Virus record (IMG/VR): IMGVR_UViG_3300048918_000366
Location: 1-37,723 of that record
Reading direction: 5' to 3' (one strand)
From: a virus
DNA length: 37,723 bases
Positions 12,992 through 21,499 of the stretch are shown one piece after another (positions within the stretch are counted from its first letter, which is position 1; every line of letters begins with the position of its first letter). The notes beneath the pieces were generated by a model. That model was not told the DNA's origin and ran no database searches. It saw nothing but the letters and a program-made list of their open reading frames with translations. Made by a program: the position numbers and the translations under genes.

Positions 12992-14194
12992 GTGAGCGCA
13001 TTCCTGCTTGGCATAGGCTTCCGCGCCGACATGGGCACCTGCGCACGAAAGCTGGTGCTGTTGAAGCTGATCGACGCCTGTGAGGATGACGGTAGCCGCA
13101 TCTTCCCGGCAATCTCCACCATCGCGCGCGCGGCGCAATGCTCGACGCGCCAGGTGCAGCGCGAACTGAAGGCGTTCCTTGACATCGGCCTGATCAGGCT
13201 GGTGCGCGAGGGCGGCAAGGGGCCGCGCAGCACCAATGAATACGCGCTCGACCTCGATGTGCTGCAGCTTCTCGGCAAAGGCGGATGGTCGCTGGTGGCC
13301 GGCAATCGTGCTGAGAATAAGGGTGACACCGTGTCACCCTTCGAAAGCGAGGAAAAGGGTGACACCAGCGACGCCCCAAGGGTGACACCGGAGACGGATA
13401 AGGGTGACAAGCTGAGTCACCCAACCCCTCCAGACCCCTCCCTTGATCCCTCCGGTGAGAGAGAGCGCGAGCGCGACCGGGACGAACAGAAAACCGTCGA
13501 GCGATGGCTGAAGCGGGTTCACCCGACCTGGCCGACCTTCGTTGCCGACAGCGGCAAGACGGCGTTCGCGGCGGCGATGGCGCTGACGCCTGCGGAACGC
13601 GAGATGGCGGCGGACCGCATGGCCGATTACCTCGCCGCCGAGAAGCTGACCAAGGGCCGATGCGCGTTCGGCGTGTACCTCTCGGAAAAGCGCTGGGAAC
13701 GGCTTGGGCCGAAGCCGGAAGCGCCTGAGAAACCAGCCTATGCGCCGGCCTTCGGCCCGGTGTGGGCGGCGATCCGCATGCGCGACCTGGTCACCGGGGC
13801 GAAGGCTGAACCGGCGCCGCTGAAGGGCTGGGAGGAACGGGCTATCGAGGCTGGAACCCTGAACCGCGAGACGCTTGAGCGCGGCAACCGGATGCGCAGC
13901 GGATGGCCGATGGTCAACGGGCTGCACCTTGCCGCCGAGACGCGCGGCCTCGGCATCCACAGCTTCGGCCCGGAAGAGGAACGGCTCGGCAAGCTCTGCG
14001 AGTTCGTGCCGGTCGGCACCGAATGCTGGGAAGCCTGGAAGCTCGAGCACGAGCTGCGCGGCTGGCCTTGGCTGCCAGATCCCGGAACGATGCGCGGTGT
14101 CTACTTCCCGGTTGGCGGACCGGGCGGACTGGAAGCTTTCGAACAGGCGGTGCGAGGACAGCATGATGCGGGCGGACGTGAAGCGGCTGAATGA
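12992..14194 (+). CDS. Replication initiator-like HTH protein, 400 aa
   Basis: GTG start with GAGAGAGG upstream, two bases after the HNH stop. Residues ~20-90 form a winged HTH (IFPAISTIARAAQCSTRQVQ, RELKAFLDIGLIRLV) of the type found at the N-terminus of phage replication proteins (HTH_36/replication O-like). Residues ~109-145 contain the repeated tripeptide KGD (KGDTVSPF, KGDTSDAP, DKGDKLSHP), which is the translation of tandem DNA repeats described separately. Residues ~150-170 are a charged linker (GERERERDRDEQK), then a C-terminal helical region. The repeats inside the gene resemble the lambda O/ori arrangement. No helicase loader gene is obvious nearby. Confidence 0.72.
   Translation: MSAFLLGIGFRADMGTCARKLVLLKLIDACEDDGSRIFPAISTIARAAQCSTRQVQRELKAFLDIGLIRLVREGGKGPRSTNEYALDLDVLQLLGKGGWSLVAGNRAENKGDTVSPFESEEKGDTSDAPRVTPETDKGDKLSHPTPPDPSLDPSGERERERDRDEQKTVERWLKRVHPTWPTFVADSGKTAFAAAMALTPAEREMAADRMADYLAAEKLTKGRCAFGVYLSEKRWERLGPKPEAPEKPAYAPAFGPVWAAIRMRDLVTGAKAEPAPLKGWEERAIEAGTLNRETLERGNRMRSGWPMVNGLHLAAETRGLGIHSFGPEEERLGKLCEFVPVGTECWEAWKLEHELRGWPWLPDPGTMRGVYFPVGGPGGLEAFEQAVRGQHDAGGREAAE
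13319..13422 (+). other. Iteron-like repeats: candidate phage replication origin
   Basis: AAGGGTGACACC occurs at 13319-13330, 13355-13366 and 13378-13389, with a shorter copy AAGGGTGACA at 13400-13409 and inverted GTCACCC at 13333-13339 and 13416-13422. The first copy forms the perfect dyad GGGTGACAC-C-GTGTCACCC (13321-13339). Repeats of this kind inside an initiator gene are the hallmark of lambdoid origins, where the N-terminal HTH of the initiator binds the iterons. No strongly A/T-rich unwinding tract follows immediately, which lowers confidence. Confidence 0.65.
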
Positions 14195-14849
14195 TCGGGA
14201 GCACGTCTGGGTGGATCGCTCGACGGGCGAGGTGATCAATGTCGACCGCGCCTGGCAGAAGAGCGATCGGCGAATCGCATTGACGCGCCGCGAGCAGGCG
14301 ATGCTCGCCGCGGCTGGTCAGGACGGTCCGGAGGCTCGCTGGTACGTGCTCCGGGTCGAGGATCGCGCCGACATTGCTGTGGATAAGTTGCTGGAAGATG
14401 CCAATGTCGAGCGCGTCATGCTGCACACGCAGAGCGAGCCGAAGCGGCGCGGACGCCGCAAGCATCAGTCTTTGGAACCTGTTCGGGTGCCATCCTTTCC
14501 GGGCTACATCTTCGTCAAGGTGGTGTCATGCGCAGCGACATGGGCAGGTCTGCGGACGGTCTCTGGCGTGCTCGGTCCGATCGGCGGCTGCGATAGTCCA
14601 AGCCCGGTCAGCGAACAGGAAATCCTTAAATTCCAAGCACGTATCGAAAACGACCCCGATGCGATCGCAGTGCTGACCAATGCGCTGAAGGCAGGCGACA
14701 AGGTGTCGATCGACAGTGGTCCGTTCGCCGGCTTCGAGGCTGTGGTGCTGATGCTTGGCGACAAGCACAAGGTGCAGGTCGAGGTCGACATATTTGGTCG
14801 CAAGACGCCGATCGGCTTCGCTCTTGCGGAAGTGACGAAACTGGATTAG
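14163..14849 (+). CDS. Phage NusG paralog (NGN + KOW), 228 aa
   Basis: Residues ~58-163 match a NusG N-terminal domain (ARWYVLRVEDRAD; VRVPSFPGYIFVKV; GLRTVSGVLGPIGG). Residues ~176-228 are the KOW domain (LKAGDKVSIDSGPFAGFEAVV; VEVDIFGRKTPIGFALAEVTKL). A 55-residue N-terminal extension (MMRADVKRLNDREHVWVDR) has no counterpart in housekeeping NusG, which is about 180 aa. GAGGAC precedes the ATG; a second ATG follows at once. The gene overlaps the 3' end of the initiator gene by 32 bases and is the last of the early operon, just before the late genes. It should bind RNA polymerase and modify elongation; a specialised antiterminator like RfaH or Q in effect is the natural inference. Confidence 0.85.
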   Translation: MMRADVKRLNDREHVWVDRSTGEVINVDRAWQKSDRRIALTRREQAMLAAAGQDGPEARWYVLRVEDRADIAVDKLLEDANVERVMLHTQSEPKRRGRRKHQSLEPVRVPSFPGYIFVKVVSCAATWAGLRTVSGVLGPIGGCDSPSPVSEQEILKFQARIENDPDAIAVLTNALKAGDKVSIDSGPFAGFEAVVLMLGDKHKVQVEVDIFGRKTPIGFALAEVTKLD

Positions 14850-14963
14850 CGAATCCCACCCAGGACGAGCTGAAAGAGTCGCACGCCGAACAGGTGGACC
14901 GCGCCATCAGCCCCAGGGGAGGCAACCCAGCTTCCCCGCAATGGATAAGATTCCACACACAGC

Positions 14964-15335
14964 ATGGCAAACAAGCCGAGGACCTTCCGTCCCTCGCATC
15001 TTCCATCTCGTGAGGATGCGACAAGGCTTTACGATCGCGGCCGTGATCAGCAGCCATGGCGTCGCTGGTACAAGACGGCACGATGGCAGAAGCTTCGCGC
15101 TGATCAGCTTGCCGAAGAGCCTCTTTGCCGCAACTGCATGAAGCACGGTCGGATCACCGCCGCCACCGTGTGCGACCACATCGAACGGCATGGTGGCGAT
15201 CCCGGCCGCTTCTGGAGCGGGCCATTCCAGTCCCTCTGCGACCAGGCGCCGTGGCGCTGCCACTCCAGCGAGAAGCAGCGCCAGGAGCGGCAGGATGGGG
15301 GGGCGGGTCAAAAGTCAGGCGCCCTGAGGGCCTAG
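14964..15335 (+). CDS. HNH endonuclease of the packaging module, 123 aa
   Basis: Resembles HK97 gp74-type HNH proteins that lie next to the terminase genes: RWYKTARWQKLRADQL, LCRNC, ATVCDHIERHGGDPGRFW, QSLC, CHSSEKQRQER. CRNC plus the later C and CH form the zinc knuckles and DHI supplies the catalytic His/Asp. In HK97-like phages this protein works with TerL in genome packaging cleavage. No ribosome-binding site precedes the ATG and no better start is open, so the exact start is weaker than the identity. The 114 bp before it hold no recognisable gene or terminator. Confidence 0.8.
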   Translation: MANKPRTFRPSHLPSREDATRLYDRGRDQQPWRRWYKTARWQKLRADQLAEEPLCRNCMKHGRITAATVCDHIERHGGDPGRFWSGPFQSLCDQAPWRCHSSEKQRQERQDGGAGQKSGALRA

Positions 15336-15430
15336 ACCGGTGGGTGTGCTCACGTGCATCGCCGCGAAATTCGCTGAAAGTTTTTTTCCGGGCTGGGTAG
15401 GAGGCCCCCAGTCTGGCCGGAGGGTCGATT

Positions 15431-16060
15431 ATGGCGCGCGGCAGAAAGCCGGAAACGGCTGAACAGCAGGCGCTGAAAGGCGCACCGGGTAAGCGCATGT
15501 CGCAGAAGGAAGCGCAGGCGATCCGTTCGGAGACAAAGACGGCAGCGCCGTCGCCGATCGTGATCGGCAATGTCCGCCCGCCGAAATGGTTGAAGCGCAG
15601 CCGCAAAGCGACCGAGATATGGAATGATCTCGCGCCGCGGCTGGCAAAGCTGAACCTCGTCAGCGAACTCGATGCGGTGCCGCTCGGTCGTTATTGCCGG
15701 TACATCGTCGAATGGATTGCCGCCGATCTCGCCGTGCAGAAGGAAGGCACCTGGTTCGATACCGTGGGCACGAACGGCGAGCCGACGAAGAAGCGCCATC
15801 CTGCGTGGCAGGCGTGCCAGGACCTGGAGAAGATGCTGCGGGAGACCGAGGCAGCTTTCGGTATGCGACCTGACACGCGTTACAAGATCATGCGCGACCA
15901 GGCGCTTTCGCATGGCGTCCTGCCGCTGTTCGAGCGCAACAGCCAGAGCGAACAGCAGCCTCAACCGGCAACGACGCCAACAGCCACACCATCGCCGGAA
16001 GATGATCCCATCGGGTTTCTCGCCGGCTTCGATTCCGCGCCTCCCGGCCGTGCGAACTGA
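15431..16060 (+). CDS. terS: Terminase small subunit, P27 family, 209 aa
   Basis: P27-type features: basic N-terminus MARGRKPETAEQQALKG with PGK, then KRSRKATEIWNDLAPRL, ELDAVPLGRYCRYIVEWI and the helical region around QACQDLEKMLRETEAAFGM. The C-terminal ~40 residues are a low-complexity Pro/Thr/Gln tail (QQPQPATTPTATPSPEDD). TerS recognises the packaging site and recruits TerL. GGAGGG lies upstream of the ATG. The 95-bp gap between the HNH gene and this gene is where a cos site would be expected in an HK97-like layout; I see only a short dyad and a run of seven T there and cannot identify cos. Confidence 0.9.
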   Translation: MARGRKPETAEQQALKGAPGKRMSQKEAQAIRSETKTAAPSPIVIGNVRPPKWLKRSRKATEIWNDLAPRLAKLNLVSELDAVPLGRYCRYIVEWIAADLAVQKEGTWFDTVGTNGEPTKKRHPAWQACQDLEKMLRETEAAFGMRPDTRYKIMRDQALSHGVLPLFERNSQSEQQPQPATTPTATPSPEDDPIGFLAGFDSAPPGRAN

Positions 16061-16062
16061 AC

Positions 16063-17859
16063 ATGCCGATTGCCGAGACGTCGGCTGCAGCGATAGCCGC
16101 CTCTGCCGGGCATCTCTTGTGGCCGGAACCGCAATGGGTGCTCGACGCAGTGGCGCGCGGCTGGGAATGGGCGAGGATCCAGTGGCGCCGTGCGGCATCG
16201 CAGGCTGGCGCCTGGTTTGACGAACGCAAGGCCGACGCCGCGGTTGCGCTGTTCCCGCGCATCTTCCGGCTGACGCTCGACCGCTTCGCCGGAAAGCCAT
16301 TTCGGCTGACACTCTGGCAGGAAGTCATTGTTCGGCTGCTCGTCGGCTGGAAAATACCGGTTGAGATCGTCGACGATGAGCAGTCGGCGCCGCACACCGA
16401 GCAGGTTCGTCTATTCCGCAGGCTCTTGCTGTGGGTACCACGCAAGAATGGCAAATCGGAATTCCTGGCCGCGCTGGCGCTGCTGTTCTTCATTCTCGAC
16501 GGTGTCGTCGGCGGGGAAGGATACGCCTTCGCCCGCGACGAAAAGCAGGGCAAGATCGTCTTCGACAAGATGAAGGCCATGCTCGCCATGTCGCCGGCGC
16601 TGGCCGACAAGGGGCAGGCGTTCAAGAAATCGATATGGATCCCGAAAATCCGGGCCATGTTCGAACTGCTGTCGGGAAAGCCGGAAGGCAAGCACGGTCG
16701 CTCCCCAACCGTCATCGTCGGCGACGAGATGCACGAATGGCATACCGCCGAACTCGCCAACACGCTGCGCCAAGGTACCGGCGCCCGCCTCGAGCCGATC
16801 GAGCTCTACGCCTCGACCTCCGGTCTCAAGACAAACCAGACCGGGTGGGCGTTATGGGAAGAATCGAACGCCATTCTCGACGGGCGTATCGACGATCCGA
16901 CCTCACTGGTTGTGATCTTCGCCGTCGATCAGGAAGCTGACTGGCGCGACGAAAGCATCTGGTCTCTGGCGAACCCTTCGCTCGGCATCTCGCCGACCAT
17001 GCAATTCCTGCGGCGCGAAGCCGCGCTTGCCGCCGACAACCCGCGCGCGGAAGCGCATTTCCGCTGCTACCATCTCAACCAGTGGATTGACGCGGTCACC
17101 CGCTGGCTGAATTTGAAGAAGTGGGACGCATGCACCGCCGATAAGACCGGATGGCAGGCGTATGTCGTCAAGGATGGCGAAGACTTCGGTGAGAAGATGC
17201 GGGCCGCTGGGCTCGCCGGCCGCCGTTGCTTCGGAGCGTTCGACATCTCGTCGACCGACGACATAACTGCTCTCGTCTGGGCATTTCCGCCCGATGCCGA
17301 AAACCCCAAATGGAAATTGGTCTGCCGTTTCTGGGTGCCAGAAGAAAGCATCAAAAGGCGGGTCAAGAACGACCGGGTTTCCTACGATCGCTGGCAGAAG
17401 CTCTGCGCCATCACGACGACGCCCGGCGACTATGTCGACCAGGATTATGTGAAGCAGGCGGTGCTGGAAGGGCTTGAGGCCTTCGACGTGGCCGCGATCG
17501 GTTACGACAGCTGGAACGCGACCAAGCTCTACACAGACCTGGTGAAGGACGGCGCACCCGAGGACTTGTTCCTCAAAATGCGACAGGGACACCAGACGCT
17601 CGGCGAGCCGACCAAGTTCTTCGAAAGCCTCGTTTCCTTCGGGAAGCTGGACCATGGAGGAAACCCCGTCATGCGCTGGATGGCCGGCAACACCGCTGTG
17701 CGCTTCGACGAAAACATGAACTTCGTCCCGACGAAGAAGCGCAGCGCAGAAAAGATCGACGGCATCGTTGCTGCGATCATGGCTTGTGGCCTGGCCATCT
17801 CCGCTGAAGAACCGGTCGACCTCGACGAATACCTGCGCGGTGGAGTGATGGCGGCATGA
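16063..17859 (+). CDS. terL: Terminase large subunit, 598 aa
   Basis: ATPase-nuclease that drives DNA into the prohead. Walker A is VPRKNGKS (125-132), Walker B TVIVGDE (D221, E222), with a coupling region around ELYASTSG. The C-terminal nuclease has FGAFDISSTDDITAL (D394) and a distal acidic residue in AEKIDGIVAAIMA (D566). Length matches the HK97/P27-associated large terminases. The start is two bases after terS and the stop overlaps the portal ATG (ATGA). Confidence 0.95.
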   Translation: MPIAETSAAAIAASAGHLLWPEPQWVLDAVARGWEWARIQWRRAASQAGAWFDERKADAAVALFPRIFRLTLDRFAGKPFRLTLWQEVIVRLLVGWKIPVEIVDDEQSAPHTEQVRLFRRLLLWVPRKNGKSEFLAALALLFFILDGVVGGEGYAFARDEKQGKIVFDKMKAMLAMSPALADKGQAFKKSIWIPKIRAMFELLSGKPEGKHGRSPTVIVGDEMHEWHTAELANTLRQGTGARLEPIELYASTSGLKTNQTGWALWEESNAILDGRIDDPTSLVVIFAVDQEADWRDESIWSLANPSLGISPTMQFLRREAALAADNPRAEAHFRCYHLNQWIDAVTRWLNLKKWDACTADKTGWQAYVVKDGEDFGEKMRAAGLAGRRCFGAFDISSTDDITALVWAFPPDAENPKWKLVCRFWVPEESIKRRVKNDRVSYDRWQKLCAITTTPGDYVDQDYVKQAVLEGLEAFDVAAIGYDSWNATKLYTDLVKDGAPEDLFLKMRQGHQTLGEPTKFFESLVSFGKLDHGGNPVMRWMAGNTAVRFDENMNFVPTKKRSAEKIDGIVAAIMACGLAISAEEPVDLDEYLRGGVMAA

Positions 17860-19088
17860 GCTGGCTTTCCATGTGGTGGTCAAAGCCGGCACTGAAGGTG
17901 CGGGATCCCGAGAATTCGCGTCGCGGCTCACACGATTCATGGGCCGGCAAAGCGACGACGCCAGATGCGGTGCTTCAGTTGGCAACAGCATGGGCTTGCA
18001 TTCGGCTTAAGAGCCGTGTTGGCGGCTCTTTGCCTCTGAAAGTGCATACCAGAGGTTCGGGATTGGTGATCGACGATCACCCGCTCTATTCGCTCCTTCA
18101 CGACAGTCCCAATGCCAACCAGACGGCCATGGAGTTCTGGGAGGGTCAGTTCGCGTGCATGGACCTACGCGGCAATGCCTATGCCGAGAAGGTATACATG
18201 GGGCAGCGCCTGGTTGCCTTGGTCCCGATGCATCCGGACAACACGCATCCGTACCGCGCCGCCGACGGCTCACGACGTTATCGGTACTATGATCCGGTCA
18301 CTGGATTTCATGATTGGGGCGAAGACAAGGTTTTCCACCTTCGCAGCTTCGGGACCGGTGGCCTGGTTGGCTTGTCGCCGATCTCATACGGAAGGCAGAC
18401 CTTGGGAACGGCCCTTGCCGCAGACGAAGTCGCGGGGCGTACGTTCGCAAACGGGTTGCAGGTCTCGGGCTTTGCAGAAGACCAGCCGAACGCCAAGACC
18501 AACCAGAAGCAGCGCGAAGAGTTGGTCGAACTGTTTGACAAGTTCTCCGGATCTGAGCGCGCCGGCAAGGTTATGCCACTCCCGCCCGGCTTCAGCTTCA
18601 AAGAGCTGAGCATGAAGCCGGAAGATGCTCAGCTCCTGGAGACACGGGGCTTCCATGTCGAGGAGATATGCCGCTGGTTTGGCGTGTTTCCGATCCTGAT
18701 TGGCCATGCTGCCCAAGGCCAGACGATGTGGGGAACCGGCGTCGAATCGATCAATCTTGCCTGGTTGACGCTCTACCTCGGACCGGAACTTCAGCGCGTC
18801 GAGCAGGCGATTGAAAAGCAGCTCATGACGGCGGTCGACCGGTCAAAGTTCTACGTAGAACACAATGTGGACGCGCTGTTGCGTGCCGATAGCCAGGGCC
18901 GTGCAGCACTGTACTCCGTGCAGGCTCAGAACGGTTTGAAGACCCGCAATGAGATGCGCCGTCGGGAAAACGATCCGCCGCTTCCCGGTGGCGACGTTCT
19001 CACCGTCCAATCAAACCTCCTGCCTCTCGACATGCTTGGCAAAACCCCGCCGCGCGCCGTTCAGCCCGCGCCTGGCGAACCGATCTAG
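17856..19088 (+). CDS. Portal protein, HK97 family, 410 aa
   Basis: Typical HK97-type portal: AWACIRLKSRVGGSLPLKVH near residues 48-67, HPLYSLLHDSPNANQTAMEFWE, LRGNAYAEKVY, VFHLRSFGTGGLVGLSPI, and the wing/stem segment ETRGFHVEEICRWFGVFP. The dodecameric portal forms the DNA channel at one capsid vertex and the docking site for terminase and connector. Pro-rich C-terminal tail. Expected position between TerL and protease. Confidence 0.95.
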   Translation: MSWLSMWWSKPALKVRDPENSRRGSHDSWAGKATTPDAVLQLATAWACIRLKSRVGGSLPLKVHTRGSGLVIDDHPLYSLLHDSPNANQTAMEFWEGQFACMDLRGNAYAEKVYMGQRLVALVPMHPDNTHPYRAADGSRRYRYYDPVTGFHDWGEDKVFHLRSFGTGGLVGLSPISYGRQTLGTALAADEVAGRTFANGLQVSGFAEDQPNAKTNQKQREELVELFDKFSGSERAGKVMPLPPGFSFKELSMKPEDAQLLETRGFHVEEICRWFGVFPILIGHAAQGQTMWGTGVESINLAWLTLYLGPELQRVEQAIEKQLMTAVDRSKFYVEHNVDALLRADSQGRAALYSVQAQNGLKTRNEMRRRENDPPLPGGDVLTVQSNLLPLDMLGKTPPRAVQPAPGEPI

Positions 19089-19097
19089 GAGACGGCC

Positions 19098-19790
19098 ATG
19101 AAAACCAAAGATTTCCCGCTACAGGTCAAGGATGTGTCGGATGACGGCACGTTCGAAGGTTATGGGTCCGTCTTCGGGGTTCGCGACAGCTACAACGAGA
19201 GCGTGGAGCCCGGTGCCTTCGTTGAGAGCCTTGTGCGCCACAAGCGCGAGGGCAGTTCACCCCTGATGCTGTGGCAGCACGATCCGTGGACGCCGATCGG
19301 CGTCTGGGAAGACATGGCCGAAGACAAGAAAGGCCTGTGGGGCAAGGGCCGCCTGCTCGGCGGCGTCCAGAAGGCCGACGAAGCCAAGATCCTGCTCAAG
19401 GCTGGCGCCATACAGGGTCTTTCGATCGGCTACCGTGAGGTCGATACGACGCCGTCGGAGAATGGCGGCCCACGCAAGCTGGTGAAGCTCGATCTCCTCG
19501 AGGTGTCGATCGTGTCGTTTCCGGCCAATCGCCGGGCACGCGTCGAATCCGTGAAATCGGAAGTCATGGAGGAATTCGTTCGCCGCCTGCGCGATGGCGA
19601 CCCCATGCCCGTGAAAGAATTCGAGGACATCCTGCGCGAAGCAGGGGTCCCGAAAGCCATGGCCGTACAGATCGCCTCTGTCGGCTATGCGAAGGCCATT
19701 CGGAGTGAGTCCGAGGGCGAGGCGAGCCAACCAGCTGAATCGGCACTCAAGGCGCTGCGCGCCGCTGTCGACGGCTTCAAGACCCTCTAA
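19098..19790 (+). CDS. Prohead maturation protease, HK97 (U35) family, 230 aa
   Basis: Serine protease that cleaves the capsid delta domain and itself. The catalytic triad is visible: H61 in LWQHDPWTPIG, S109 in IQGLSIGY, E135 in LLEVSIVSFPAN. GGAGAC lies upstream of the ATG. Residues ~160-230 are the C-terminal tail expected to be lost on maturation. Its substrate is the capsid protein encoded next, whose N-terminus is hydrophobic here. Confidence 0.94.
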   Translation: MKTKDFPLQVKDVSDDGTFEGYGSVFGVRDSYNESVEPGAFVESLVRHKREGSSPLMLWQHDPWTPIGVWEDMAEDKKGLWGKGRLLGGVQKADEAKILLKAGAIQGLSIGYREVDTTPSENGGPRKLVKLDLLEVSIVSFPANRRARVESVKSEVMEEFVRRLRDGDPMPVKEFEDILREAGVPKAMAVQIASVGYAKAIRSESEGEASQPAESALKALRAAVDGFKTL

Positions 19791-19809
19791 ACAGAACAGG
19801 AACACTCCC

Positions 19810-21147
19810 ATGAAGATGACCCGTAACCGGGCGTTCGCGCTCGGCATCCTGGCATGCGTAGCGCTTGCCGTTTTCCTTGTCGTCGTCGGCTTCGACCCGC
19901 TCGGCGGTCACAGTGGCATGATCATTGCCACCGCAGCAGCAGGTGGTGCCGCCGATCTCGAAAAGCTCGCGATCGAACTGAAAGACGCCGCCGACATCGT
20001 CAAGAAGCAGGCCGAGACGACATCGACCGAGATAAAGAACCTCGGCAAGGTCACCGAAGAGACCAAAAAGGCGGCCGATGAAGCCTTGATCAAGCACAAT
20101 GAGATTTCGGCGCGCCTGACCGAGATCGAGCAGAAGATGGCGCGCACGCCCGGCACTCCGGAGCGCCGCAAGTCTCTCGGTCAGCAGTTCACCGAGAATG
20201 ACGAGGTCAAGGCATTCCTCGCCGCCAAGAAGTCCAAGGGCAGCGTCAGCTTTTCGACCAAGGCGATCATCTCCGCCTTGACCACGGATGCCGACGGTTC
20301 CGCCGGCGATCTCATCGTTCCGCAGCGCGTCGCTGGCATCATCGCCCCGCCGCAACGTCGCATGACGATCCGTGATCTGCTCACGCCCGGCAATACCGAC
20401 AAGAACGCCATTCAGTACGTGAAGGAAACCGGCTTCACCAACGCGGCGGCGACCGTTTCCGAAACGGCGGGCGGTGCCAAGCCGCAGTCCGACATCAAGT
20501 TCGACATCATGACGACTTCGGTCACCACGATCGCGCACTGGGTGTTGGCAACCAAGCAGATCCTCGACGACGTGCCGCAGCTCCAGTCCTATATCGACGG
20601 ACGCCTGCGTTACGGCCTGATGTATGTCGAGGAAAACCAGCTCCTCAATGGTGGCGGTACCGGCACCGATCTGAACGGCATTTATACCCAAGCCACCAAC
20701 TATGCCGCGCCGATCAATCCGACTGCTGCCGGCAACCTGACCAAGATCGATGTCATCCGCCTTGCGATCCTGCAGGCGTTCTTGGCCGAATATCCAGCCA
20801 ACGGCATCGTGCTGCATCCGTCCGACTGGGCGGATATCGAGCTGACCAAGACCGACGTTGGCGACTATCTCTTCGCCAACCCGCAGAACGGTACCGAGCC
20901 GCGTCTGTGGCGCCTGCCTGTCGTGGAAACCCAGGCGATGACGGTCGACCGATTCCTGACCGGGGCGTTCCAGCTCGGCGCACAGATCTTCGATCGCGAG
21001 GATGCGAACGTCGAGTTGAGCACCGAAGACAGCGACAATTTCCGCAAGAACCTCGTCACCATCCGTGCCGAGGAGCGCCTTGCTCTCGCGGTCTACCGCC
21101 CCGAGAGCTTCATCAAGGGTGCCTTCGCCACCGCGCTCGCTGCGTGA
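19810..21147 (+). CDS. Major capsid protein, HK97 fold, with hydrophobic N-terminus
   Basis: 445 aa. Residues ~8-28 (FALGILACVALAVFLVVVGF) form a strong membrane-type helix after a basic MKMTRNR, an unusual start for a capsid protein. Residues ~48-112 form a coiled-coil delta/scaffold domain (LEKLAIELKDAADIVKKQ, EISARLTEIEQKM). The HK97 core follows: DGSAGDLIVPQRV, VKETGFTNAAATV, ETAGGAKPQS, AHWVLATKQILDD, LLNGGGTGTDLNGI, VLHPSDWADIELTK, RLWRLPVVET, RAEERLALAVYRPESFIKG. AGGAA lies seven bases before the ATG, supporting the long start; an internal ATG at 19918 that would skip the hydrophobic part has no such site. The delta region would be removed by the upstream protease. Confidence 0.93.
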   Translation: MKMTRNRAFALGILACVALAVFLVVVGFDPLGGHSGMIIATAAAGGAADLEKLAIELKDAADIVKKQAETTSTEIKNLGKVTEETKKAADEALIKHNEISARLTEIEQKMARTPGTPERRKSLGQQFTENDEVKAFLAAKKSKGSVSFSTKAIISALTTDADGSAGDLIVPQRVAGIIAPPQRRMTIRDLLTPGNTDKNAIQYVKETGFTNAAATVSETAGGAKPQSDIKFDIMTTSVTTIAHWVLATKQILDDVPQLQSYIDGRLRYGLMYVEENQLLNGGGTGTDLNGIYTQATNYAAPINPTAAGNLTKIDVIRLAILQAFLAEYPANGIVLHPSDWADIELTKTDVGDYLFANPQNGTEPRLWRLPVVETQAMTVDRFLTGAFQLGAQIFDREDANVELSTEDSDNFRKNLVTIRAEERLALAVYRPESFIKGAFATALAA

Positions 21148-21164
21148 TCGTTCGGTTGATCAAG

Positions 21165-21186
21165 GCGGGCGGCTCCGGCCGCCCGC
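21165..21186 (+). other. UNCG-loop hairpin after the capsid gene
   Basis: A perfect 9-bp stem, GCGGGCGGC / GCCGCCCGC, is capped by TCCG, a UNCG-class tetraloop with a C-G closing pair. No T-run follows, so it is not a standard terminator. Placed 17 bases after the capsid stop, it could protect the capsid mRNA 3' end or pause polymerase and reduce expression of the next genes. Confidence 0.7.
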
Positions 21187-21210
21187 TCTATGAGCCGAAG
21201 GAGACAAGCG

Positions 21211-21456
21211 ATGAAACTCAAGTCAATCGACCAGATCAGCATAAGCGCGGTGAAGGCCGACAGCCTTCGCCCCGGCGAGGAATTCGAGGTCGGCGATGCC
21301 TATGGGGCGGAGCTGATCAAGCAGCATCCCGACAAATTCGAGGTTTTGGAGACGGCTGAAGAGAAGTCGGAAGCCGCCCCCGAAAACAAGGCCGAAGGCG
21401 CCGCTCCGGCGAACAAGGTCATCACCGGTCGCAAGACCAAAGCAAAGGCCCAGTAG
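21211..21456 (+). CDS. Small head-region protein, 81 aa
   Basis: AAGGAG precedes MKLKSIDQISISAVKAD. Residues 1-50 form a compact beta domain (LRPGEEFEVGDAYGAELI, KFEVLET), followed by a charged Ala/Lys/Glu tail ending in GRKTKAKAQ. Small proteins of this type occur right after the capsid gene in many Rhizobiales prophages; their role in the head is not known to me. Could be a decoration or head-completion factor. Confidence 0.75.
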   Translation: MKLKSIDQISISAVKADSLRPGEEFEVGDAYGAELIKQHPDKFEVLETAEEKSEAAPENKAEGAAPANKVITGRKTKAKAQ

Positions 21457-21499
21457 GGGCCGTCACCTGGCGCTTCGGCGTCGATCTGAGGAGAAGACC

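Noticed and set aside
19918-21147. Shorter capsid start that removes the hydrophobic N-terminus
   Set aside because: No ribosome-binding site before that ATG, whereas the upstream ATG has AGGAA at proper spacing.
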